Shown here: positions 37,501 through 48,000 of the stretch, one piece after another
Layout of the letters: each line of letters begins with the position of its first letter
Position numbering within the stretch: position 1 is the first letter of the stretch
Position numbers and translations under genes: made by a program
Notes under the pieces: model-generated
Told to the model about the DNA's origin: nothing
Databases searched by the model: none
Seen by the model: the letters and a program-made list of their open reading frames with translations, nothing else
DNA from: Antedon bifida
Taxonomy: Eukaryota; Echinodermata; Crinoidea; Comatulida; Antedonidae
Assembly (NCBI GenBank): GCA_963402885.1
Contig: OY727098.1
Span: 3,219,001-3,283,000, forward strand
Length of the DNA stretch: 64,000 nt
Direction: 5' to 3'

Positions 37501-40500
37501 GAGCCCTGCTTATCATACCGGGAAAAATCATCAAAAACATTGGAAGAATCTTGAAATAACCAGCCATCATTGCACCAGCTTTTGCGTGTGTCAGGTTTTT
37601 TGCAGATAATGATCTCTGAACTATTAACTGTATTAAACATTTTAACATAATAAGTCACCAACTATACTTTATACCCATATCATGCGTTCGAACGAATTCC
37701 AATTCGTTCAAACGAATTACTAACTGGCTTAAACGCTTTTCTCGTTAGGGATTGTGGCACTATTCGTATGATATTGTATCGGTCGCTTGAATCACTTTTT
37801 TAAACTAATGCAATATTATAACATTATAAAGACACCATCAATTCTTCTGCATTGACGATGCATAATATAATCAAATGTTGTTGATGTAGACACCTAATTG
37901 ATATACCTGTTTTCAAATAAAATATTCATTCAAACGATTGTTTTGTTATTACTAAAGCGTCTTAATAATGAATAATTAAACACAATTTATTTCCGTTAAT
38001 CTATCATCTGATTTTGTGAAGATCACTAATAATGAGATATTGGTGTGGAAAAGCCCGGATGGAATACGTTGCAAAGTATAAAGAATCTTTCTTTTTCTGT
38101 TGTTTTTGTTATGTTATTGTGTAAATAGTAGTTGGCCAAAATAACCTTATTTAAATACCTGATTTGTGCAGAAGAACCAACCAGATAGTATGTGAATTCC
38201 AAAGAAAACTCCAGGCCAGGGCATTGCTGGATCTTTTGCACTTCTGAATATGTGGAAAGAGTCATTGCCAGGAATGCCACATGTAGTGTTACCCCAGAGT
38301 AATGTGGTATTCGGAATGGCTGCCATGTACTTACTATGTAGATTTTCCATCCCACCTATTTTGATGAATGCTAAAATATAGTTGTATCAATTTGTATACG
38401 ATATTAACCAGTAGTGTACTTACGGTACTTTTTCTAGAGTATTATTTTCTAATGAATCAGACATTCGTACTGTAAATACTATAGTACATTGGCACAAAAT
38501 ACCCATGTACTAAACATAACACGATGATAATTCAGATAATAAAAGTAATAACCATTCCTTTCTCTATTAAAAGTGTATTAAAAGGTCTCAGAATGATCAG
38601 AATGATCAAATGTATGGAAACGTTGAAATGGAATACTAAGTACATCGTAGACAAAACAATATAATTATATTATACCTAAAATCGTCAGGATAAATGCACC
38701 AAAAAGCATGATGACCGACTGAAACGCGTCAGTGTATATAACAGCCTTTAGACCTCCGATAACCGTATAAATAGCTGTCAACCCTAGCATTAAACAAACT
38801 GAAAAGTAGAGTGGCCATTCGAGTACCTGTTGAATTATGATTGCACCTGCGTACATTTCGCCCTAAAATCAAAACATTTAATAGATTTGAACAATAATTT
38901 AGAAATAAATGCATTGACGAACGATGCTAAAACGTACAGACTGCTTAACTTCTCAGTATACCATTTGGATTGTTTTTTCCAGTTACCTGGACAATCAATA
39001 AAGATGTCACCAATTATTATAACATTGATTAGGCCATGCCATACTACTGCAGTCGAACCCCCTATTAAGGGGATTCTTTGGGGCCCAAGAAGTGTTCACC
39101 TTAAATAGATGTTGGTCGTAGTACAATAATACTTGCTCTCGTTCGGAAAGTATTCACTTTATAGCCCAAAGGAGGGACTCTATTCTTAGTTATTAGGCTA
39201 CTCTAATACAAAACAAAGTATTTAAGTGTTAAAAAGTTACAAGTTGTCTTACCGAAATAGACGCGATGACGATTAATATGAGCGTCACTACAGCAATGTA
39301 CATGCGCACACGATTTCCTCCGTAACGCTTCTTCAAATATTCAGGCATTGTATACGCCTAAAATGAAGATAACTATTACGTATACTTAACACTAGAATAT
39401 ATCACTGGCTTTCCTATCTATCTATCTTGCTTATTACTAGCGTGCTTTTTACTTACATGCTTCTTATTAGGCTACTCTCTTGCTTATTTCTAGCTTGCTT
39501 ATTACTATCTTGCTTATTACTAGCTTGCTTATTACTAGCTTGCTTATTACTCTCTTGCTTCTATCTTGCTTATTACTAGCTTGCTTATTACTAACTTGCA
39601 ATTATTTCTAGCTTGCTTATTTCTAACTTGCTTATTTCTAACTTGCTTATTACTATCTTGCTTATTACTATCTTGCTTATTACTATCTTGTTTATTACTA
39701 TCTTGCTTATTACTAACTTGCTTATTACTAGCTTGCTTATTACTGACTTGCTTATTACTAGCTTGCTTCTTACTAGCTTGCTTATTACTAGCTTGCTTAT
39801 TACTAGCTTGCTTATTACTAGCATGCTTATTACTAGCTTGCTTATTATTAGCTTGCTTATTACTAGCCTGCTTACTTCTAGCTTGCTTACTTCTAGCTTG
39901 CTTACTTCTAGCTTGCTTACTTCTAGCTTGCTTACTTCTAGCTTGCTTACTTCTAACTTATTACTATCTTGCGTATTACTATCTTGCTTGCTTACTTCTA
40001 GCTTGCTTACTTCTAACTTGTTTATTACTATCTTGCTTATTACTCTTATAAATTCAGTAGCTTTTGATAATATTTCAATTGTTTAAACTGTTTTGTTTAT
40101 TATTGCTTTCTTGATTTTACCTTGCTTATTACTTTCTTCATACCACTCCTTGCGTGTTACTTAATTTTTATATATTACAGTACTTTGGATTTATGTAATT
40201 ACCTCTGAGGACAGATACACCGGCGTGAATACAAATCCAAGCAATGCTAAACACGTGACACCCTGTATGTAGAACAAAACAAAGCAAACCATGCTATCCA
40301 CAAAGATGTCATTTTATGTCTATTAAGCGCTGTCTATATGTTAGTGATATGCCCAAATATGATAGTGATATGCCCAAATATGATAGTGATATGACATCAT
40401 CACTTATTATTCATTTGATTATTCATTATCACTTATTCAGACTGGTTATTCAAAATGACAATACTGTAAATCTCAACTGTTGTTGTTGTGTCTGGTGAAT

Positions 40501-43037
40501 GTGGAGATTTATTGTTTTCTTGAGACATGCGATTTGAGTTCTTTATGCAGCAAAGAGTATTAAGGTCAATCACAACTGCGCTGATTACTAGCTGAAACAT
40601 TATGGGAGCGGTATGCTTTCCAACGACCGGGGTAAATGTGAAGCGCAGAGGTTTTGAGCATTCGCTATAAAACAACATATTTTTATTTTTATATTGATTT
40701 ATTAAACTGGTACAACTACTTTTAAATCTCATAAGACGATATAAATACACTAACCGAAAATTCGTAAGAAATAACAGCGTATCCATTTGCTGCTGCTGTG
40801 CTGGCTAAACCGATAAACGATGAACTGCCTATGTTACTTACATAAATCGACATACCAACCTATCAGAGTATCACAAAATAAATAATTACACATATTTACA
40901 ATGTACAGCGTATACACCGTACAAAATACCAGTATGTCATTATTAATTGACCTTATTATACTTTACTATTCATGATGTTTTGTCAACTTTATACTAACAC
41001 TTACCAGCCACCAACTCATGTTTCTTCCTGCTAAGAAGTATCCAGCAGCACTTCCTTTTGCAGAACCTCGTGTTGACTGTAGAAATAGGTTATATACTGT
41101 ATTTCAACTTAATATTGGTAAAAAGATCAATATTTTGGCACACATGGTGTCACATACGTATAATACTTGTAGTTTACAGACAAAAATCGAAAAGTCGACT
41201 GGTGGACTAAACATAAACAAGAAATTTTTCTTACAAAAACTCCGCTCGACTTTTTGACGTAACCGTTTTAATTATGGTTCTTTTTTCATTTTTTTAATTG
41301 ATATTCTATTTAATAATTTTAGAAATAATGATTTATTATTTTTCTATCAGTTGTAAACATTTTGTAAAAGTTACGTATTGATATAGTATGAAATGAACAA
41401 AGTCCGTGACCTACTGTACAGAACAATTATAATCCAAAACTAAGCTTTAGTACTGTACATTTTCGTAGTGACCCACATACCCCAATTTTTCAGTAAACAA
41501 ACTTTTCTAAATCTAATACTCACTAATCAAACAATTCTGGTTAAAAAAAGTCCTCTAGAAAAGGTGGATGTGGTAATAGAAGTACTACCAGCTGTTTATA
41601 TATTTAAAAAAAATAATTATAGGTAGGAAGGTCACTAATCGAAATTATTCAGAATCCCTTTCGGGGAGAGCATGTCCAAATGTTGTTTTTTTTTGCATAC
41701 AAATTATGGTTTTTGGAGAATTTAACAATCAAACCTAAAAGAGTGATAGGCGGCTAATAAATGAAGATATTTCGTTTTGTTCGGACCAACCCATAAATTT
41801 CCGTGCAGAAAACATTCTTTAAATGATGTTACGATAACATGACGGTACACCTATATGGTGCGGATGCATAATATGCATCCGCACCATATAGGTGTACCTA
41901 TATATTATATTCTAATGGATTCAGGTGTAGGTCTATTTTTAAAACTAGGATAAAAGCATAGCAAATCACAGAAGTGTATATAAAATCTAATCAACTAGCT
42001 TTTTTTTTAAACAGCGACGGCGTTTCACGACCTATGCAGTCGTATCATCAATAAACAAGTCCACCTGATTAGATTTATCATACCACCGTATGTTACTACT
42101 GCATGATAATATTCATAATCGTAAATCACCTCAGAAATTGTTTATGAACCAATTATTAATTTTTATTACATTTTTGTATCCATTAAAAAAATCAATTTTA
42201 TCTTTTGTACTTGTTACTATGTTTGAGGGGACCCCTCATGATTTAAATCCTCTTTGAGAATTTAGAAAGCTATCCCTCTAAATTAATGCAATCGCCTTTG
42301 TCTGTGCTTGTTACTGATGTATGGTATCGAAATAAATCAAATCAAATTAAACTTTAAAACATTCAACTCGAGCGGCACTCCTGTGTGTGTGTCTTACTGC
42401 TGTGTGTGATTAGGCTAATTTCACTACATGTGTATGCGAATTTGGTGTAACCAGCTTTTCAACTAACAATAGAACAGCAACGCCAAAAATAAACGGGTGA
42501 ATTTTAAAAGAAATAGGTTTTTAAAAACTACCTCTTGTACAAAAATGAAGTTTTTTGAACAAGTAGTTCTCGAGAAAGCAAGTTCAGTTTACTTGTTACT
42601 GTTTAAGACTGCTCTCCGAATTATGTCCTATCTATAGCAGGTCTGCTATAGGCCTAATACTAAAAGTGGTCCAGAATTCCTTGGCGGAGGTAAGCAAAGC
42701 ATAAAAGACATCAACGCAATCATTTAACAGTACATACAACAAAAAAGCAGTAAACTCAAAATAAATGTTTAAAAAGTTACAAGTCACAATCCATATTTAA
42801 AACAATATTCCCGGACCATCCTCATTTTTTCAATGTTTGGCTGATAAGTTAATTGATTAAGTTTAATCGTAGAGATATTATAGTATACTATAATAGCTCT
42901 ATGGTTTAATACACAATATATATAACATCGTGTAAATTTAAATTTACACATGAACAACTTACCCATATTCCAATGCCAAAAACAATACAGAAATGTATAA
43001 CTATAATAGCGATATCTATAGGATGTAGGTAACTCAT
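31545..43037 (-). CDS. SLC5 sodium/solute cotransporter (SGLT family)
   Basis: Sodium-coupled sugar, inositol or related solute importer of the plasma membrane. Fourteen exons on the minus strand: 42963-43037, 41005-41076, 40755-40859, 40203-40262, 39253-39357, 38676-38862, 38159-38370, 37492-37627, 36495-36602, 35846-35996, 35115-35283, 34760-34975, about 32497-32719 and 31545-31750. The product is about 674 aa (SGLT1 is 664). Landmarks are [74 protein letters not shown], the sodium-site region [30 protein letters not shown], and the C-terminal SLYEKPKW plus a final membrane segment. Glu82, Lys (FKILPMF) and Gln (VQSMVSY) match SGLT1 sugar contacts, but the equivalents of His83, Tyr290 and Trp291 are Ser63, Phe267 and Phe268. 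The substrate is therefore uncertain. The acceptor of exon 13 is disrupted by a transposon, so its start is ambiguous. Confidence 0.9.
32708..34151. mobile_element. 1.44-kb non-autonomous TTAA element interrupting an SLC5 exon boundary
   Basis: Terminal inverted repeats AGTGGAGCT(A/C)CAC(T/C)CAGA occur at both ends. TTAA duplications flank them at 32704-32707 and 34152-34155. I see no transposase reading frame. On the minus strand the sequence just before the distal TTAA is a strong acceptor, TTCTTCCAACAG, and the sequence just after the proximal TTAA is the body of SLC5 exon 13. The family is unnamed; the TTAA target is shared with piggyBac-type elements. Confidence 0.85.
35330..35593 (+). 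mobile_element. tRNA-derived SINE, copy 2
   Basis: It has the same order as the copy at 21976: GCGTGTGGCGCAGTG head, box B GAGGTTCGAATCCAAC, CACCCAGGTGTATAAATGGG and tail AGGCGCTATATAAATCCAGG with ATT repeats. A local GCAAGACTTACGTTT duplication is present. It lies in the SLC5 intron between exons 10 and 11. Confidence 0.88.
37297..37346. repeat. ATC microsatellite
   Basis: ATC/ATT trinucleotides are repeated about fifteen times in the SLC5 intron between exons 8 and 9. Confidence 0.9.
39424..40050. repeat. 15-bp minisatellite in an SLC5 intron
   Basis: The unit CTTGCTTATTACTAG, with point variants such as TTTCTAG and TTACTATC, is repeated about forty times. Because the unit is 15 bases and lacks stops in several frames, it produces long Leu/Ser-rich open frames that are not genes. 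It lies between SLC5 exons 4 and 5. Confidence 0.95.
40325..40405. mobile_element. MITE family A fragment
   Basis: GCGCTGTCTATATG is followed by two copies of GTGATATGCCCAAATATGAT and by ATGACATCATCA, as in the left half of family A. The right half is absent. It lies in the SLC5 intron between exons 3 and 4. Confidence 0.6.
40563..40672 (+). mobile_element. SINE fragment
   Basis: CAACTGCGCTGATTACTAGCTG, ATTATGGGAGCGGTATGCTTTCC-like and GTGAAGCGCAGAGGTTTTG match the 3' half of the SINE at 21976 with many changes. It is an old truncated copy. Confidence 0.6.
41844..41898. repeat. perfect 55-bp palindrome
   Basis: Two exact 27-base arms beginning GGTACACCTATATGGTGCGG surround one central A. 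It lies in the first intron of SLC5. Confidence 0.95.
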
Positions 43038-45007
43038 GATTAAACTGTTAATGAACCAGTGTTGTTATCCACGTTGAATATAGTAAATTAAATTTCGAGA
43101 GAGACGTTGTGGCATGTCGTTCCGTTAGTCTACTCTCACTACATTGTTTAATATAAGGCACGGGATTGGCTAAAGCTAAAAACAGCATTTTTATAGTCCG
43201 TAGGTCAGTTTAAGAATATAGCGCATGCGCTGAGTTTATTCATTTAAAAAGAAATGCCACTAAATTATGTCAACATCAGTACCATAACAAGTAGCTTAAA
43301 GTCAAGTTTTTTCCTGAATGTTTTTATCTACGTGATGAAATAATGTGAAGAAATTTAGATTTAATTGAAAGGTATCTAGTACTTTTTTTACATTATTTTA
43401 TCATAGGCCTATTTCTGCAGTGCAAACCTTTAGTGGTAATAAAACCTAAATGTTTTAGTGTTTACTTCAAATTTGACTTTTCATGCTGTATCAAGGGCTT
43501 ATCCAAACATTTTTTTTATTCGCTACTGTAAGTATTTTATTATAATATTGGGCACTTTAGTATTGTATTATGATTTATTCATTACCATTTTAAAAATATT
43601 AATAATGAAACCCTTAACCCTCAACGATGTATGTGCGGAATTGCGTAAGAAGATAAAGTAAGACTCTTTCTATTACGGATCTGAACGGAATTGCGTAAGA
43701 AGATAGAGTAAGACTTTTTTTATTACGGATCTGAACGGAATTGTGTAAGAAGATAAAGTAAGACTCTTTCTATTACGGATCTGTACGGAATTGCGTAAGA
43801 AGATAAAGTAAGACTCTTTCTATTACGGATCTTAACGGAATTGCGTAAGAAGATAAAGTAAGACTCTTTCTATTACGGATCTTAACGGAATTGCGTAAGA
43901 AGATAAAGTAAGACTCTTTCTATTACGGATCTTAACGGAATTGCGTAAGAAGATAAAGTAAGACTCTTTCTATTACGGATCTGTACGGAATTGCGTAAGA
44001 AGATAAAGTAAGACTCTTTCTATTACGGATCTTAACGGAATTGCGTAAGAAGATAAAGTAAGACTCTTTCTATTACGGATCTTAACGAAATTGCGTAAGA
44101 AGATAAAGTAAGACTCTTTCTATTACGGATCTTAACGGAATTGCGTAAGATAAAGTAAGACTCTTTCTATTACGGATCTTAACGGAATTGCGTAAGAAGA
44201 TAAAGTAAGACTCTTTCTATTACGGATCTTAACGGAATTGCGTAAGAAGATAAAGTAAGACTCTTTCTATTACGGATCTTAACGGAATTGCGTAAGAAGA
44301 TACAGTAAGACTCTTTCTATTACGGATCTTAACGGAATTGCGTAAGAAGATAAAGTAAGACTCTTTCTATTACGGATCTTAACGGAATTGCGTAAGAAGA
44401 TACAGTAAGACTCTTTCTATTACGGATCTTAACGGAATTGCGTAAGAAGATAAAGTAAGACTCTTTCTATTACGGATCTGTACGGAACTGCGTAAGATAA
44501 AGTAAGACTCTTTCTATTACGGATCTTAACGGAATTGCGTAAGAAGATACAGTAAGACTCTTTCTATTACGGATCTTAACGGAATTGCGTAAGAAGATAA
44601 AGTAAGACTCTTTCTATTACGGATCTTAACGGAATTGCGTAAGAAGATAAAGTAAGACTCTTTCTATCAGTTATGTAATAATATAAGGTAAGATAATAAA
44701 TGTATTTAACTATTGTGGAGTAGCTTGGCGCCAGGAAGCTGAATAATTTGCCATATGTTTCCAACTCTGACGTAATTTTGTACTCTATATTAATAACGAT
44801 AATAACCATCAAAGTAAACGAAATGTGGTTATGTGATTACTGAATTTGGTCTTTAAAGATGTATGTAAAGTAAATGCATTGAGCATCTTATAAAGCTAGC
44901 TAACGGTTTCACTGCTCAGTAAAATTCATTTCTATTACGGATAAGCAGAGCGGAAAAGTGTGAGACTAAGTAGGCCTAATAATCATTCAGTTAGGAATCT
45001 GTAAGAA
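43038..45007. promoter_or_regulatory. shared upstream region of SLC5 and the LGR gene
   Basis: The two genes are head-to-head, 1.97 kb apart. More than half of this interval is a 50-bp minisatellite (43631-44667). Both promoters must lie on either side of it. I cannot assign transcription starts. Confidence 0.4.
43631..44667. repeat. 50-bp minisatellite, about 21 copies
   Basis: The unit begins AACGGAATTGCGTAAGAAGA and ends CTATTACGGATCTT. Copies are almost identical. Variants are CAGTAAG for AAGTAAG, CTGTACGG for CTTAACGG, and two copies lacking three bases. A degraded end copy appears near 44930 (TTCTATTACGGATAAG). The near identity implies recent expansion. Confidence 0.97.
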
Positions 45008-48000
45008 ATGTTAAAGATGCTCATCTTTCAACACATCCAGTTCTTGATTCTTTTAGTGTTATCCAGATGTTACTCAGCTAACGCCTTTTCTGGTTCTGGT
45101 GGTAAGTTTTTTTTTTCTAGTTAAAAATTATGATTAAATCATCTTTTTGTTTTTGAAATTAATAATTGTTACGTACCGGTTATTGTTCGATTAAAAAAAA
45201 AACATACTAATGTATTTGAAATAAAACGCAATGATGTTAAAAATTAAGTATATCTTGTTAATTGTAATCATAGTTTAACCAATAATTAAAAGAATTATGT
45301 TCAAAACTTTCTAATGTGACGCTTTTTGTTTTTGCCACAAAGAAGTGTGTCAGGGAGTAATACATTTAATAATATAACTAATTAATTACAATCAAAACAT
45401 GTATCGATATAAAAATAATAATTAGCAATTAGTGTTCTTTTTACAGTAGGCCCATTGGCACCAGTAGGAGGCCCACCGGCACCAGGCCCATTGGCACCAG
45501 GTGGAGACCCACCGGCACCAGGCGGAGGCCCACCGGCACCAGGCGGAGGCCCACCGGCACCAGGCGGAGACCCACCGGCACCAGGCGGAGACCCACCGGC
45601 ACCAGGCGGAGGCCCACCGGCACCAGGCGGAGGCCCACCGGCCCCAGGCGGAGGCCCACCGGCACCAGGCGGAGACCCACCGGCACCAGGCGGAGGCGGA
45701 GGCCCACCGGCACCAGGCGGAGACCCACCGGCACCAGGCGGAGGCCCACCGGCACCATCAATTCTACTGACACGACCTCGGCCGGCACCAAGAGTGATAG
45801 CAGTATTAATAGTAGAAGTACTATTGGTACCAATGTCGTCGACTCAATGCCTTCTTGTACGTGAAAGCGGAGGATCTTCACCCACTGGTGGTGGTGTGTC
45901 AGTTAGAATGACATTTGAATGTTATAAGTGGAATAATGACTCAGCTTCACAGGTTCTTCGCTATTCTCAGAAGAGAAGCTCAGAATTAACGAAAAAGTAT
46001 AAGCAAAAGCCTACTTTATAAATAAACTATATCCGTAATGACATGATTTTTGCAATTCTCTTTCAAATTGAACTCATGTTTCTCTTATGTGCTTTCATTT
46101 TAATCATGTAACAGTAACTTCCAACTAAACGTCTACAGCATATTCAATTTTAGAAACAATTATAATTAAAGCAATAATAATTTACATACAAAGCGACACG
46201 CAGCAAGCGATATTCGCACTGAAATCGTTCGTCAAAATTCATATAAAAATATGTAAATGTATACATAATTATTATTAACTGTGCTATTATTTTACCTTTA
46301 TAGGACATTGGCAATTAATAGCCAAATTGATACATTGTCCAGCAATGCATTTGTTGGTTTTACCGCATTTAGCAGCCTGTAAGTGTTTTTTTTTTCTCCG
46401 CGTCTAAATGTGATAACTCTTGTGAAGTGTACTGTACTAATCTTCGCACTTGGTAATACTGGTCACACTTTGTGAGAGAACCTTCGCTACACCGTCGCTA
46501 CAGCGTTTCCATTACAATCGCTACACGCGCAGATGTCGCCGACGCAATCGGGAAGGCTCCCCGATTCATCGCAGTCAAATCGGCAAAGTTCAACCATGTT
46601 CAACTTTGCCGATTTAACTGCGATGAATCGTATACGTGTACCAAAGAATATTTAGCGCTCGCGTACTATAGATCCCCGATAAATTCTAGCGTTTCCATAG
46701 AATCGCTACGCTCTGTCGTGTAGCGATTTTATGGAAACCAGGTCTAAAGCGTGGTTCCCACTAGCGACGCAACGCAAGGACGTAACGCAACGCAAGTGAA
46801 TTGACCAATCACAAGCGATGGCTTATTCGCTTGTGATTGCTGTCTATAACTTTGCTTGTCATTGGTTAAAACGCTTACGTTGCGTTTACGTCCTTGCGTT
46901 ACGTTCTAGTGGGAACCAAGCTTAATAGATAAAACCGTTCAATTGAAATGCATGCAAAAAAGTGAATATTTAAATTATTTATTGTGGTTTTTTTTATTCT
47001 GTAAAGGTTGTTGGAAAATAATCAAATTAGTACATTGGCATCTAATGTATTTGCGGGTTTGGCAAGATTAAACTACCTGTAAGTCTTATTTTTGTTAAAA
47101 TGTTAATATTACGTACATATGGAGTATGTTAGTTAGTTAGTTAAATAAATAATACTAGTATTAGTAGCGTGCAAACACGACTCTAGCTCCCTATGTCGGT
47201 CGATTGGTCGGTAAACACTAAGTCAAATTTCCGCACGTGACTGCAGTCATGTATATGGCCTTGTATATGGATGACCATACTTTATCATGATACTTCTTTA
47301 TTGTTTTAGTTCAATGATCGTTTTACCTATTAATTAAACTATTTTCAAAAAATAGTTTTACAAATCAAGACTAAGAAACTTGTTAGAGTTTTATTAATAT
47401 ATATTATTAACTAATAATAGATTTAAAATGTAACATAAGTTTCTTATTTTTACTAAATTATTGGCATTTTATCTTTTAAAGGAAGTTGAACAATAACCAA
47501 ATTAGTATATTATCGGCCAATGTATTTGCTGGTTTGACATCATTGGAAAGATTGTGAGTGTTTTTATGTTGAATACTACCGTATTTAAATAAAATGTTTG
47601 GTATTTCTCATTATTCTACTTTAATAATAATGCCATCTAAGAAATGTGGCATGTGAATCTATTTTCAAATATTTAAACATTTATGATGAAAATATGCTGA
47701 ACAAGCTACATCCGGTGACTTCTGAACCCTATTAACAGGTAAATGTTTAGTTGTATCATTAGTGACACCGAGGTATAAAGGAGATACTTTATTTTTAAGT
47801 GATGTGATTCGGATCAGTTTAAACTCAACACACGATTAACTAGTGCGTGTGAAACCGTCACAAATATTTCTAATATTATTTTGAAAATATAATACTGTTT
47901 TTAAAATAGTTATAAATGAAATGTAACTGATTGGATTATTTTCTTGTATATCAGATATTTACAGAACAACAATATAACTACTATTGAACATGGAGCATTT

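Noticed and set aside
39566-40086. Long Leu/Ser-rich reading frames
   Set aside because: Produced by a stop-free 15-bp minisatellite in an SLC5 intron.
43631-44667. CRISPR-like regular array
   Set aside because: The whole 50-bp unit is repeated with no unique spacers, and the host is an animal. It is a minisatellite.
45441-45881. Antisense (VPVGLRL)n and sense (HRHQAEA)n reading frames
   Set aside because: Alternative frames of the 21-nt repeat; only the PPAPGG frame is in phase with the signal-peptide exon.
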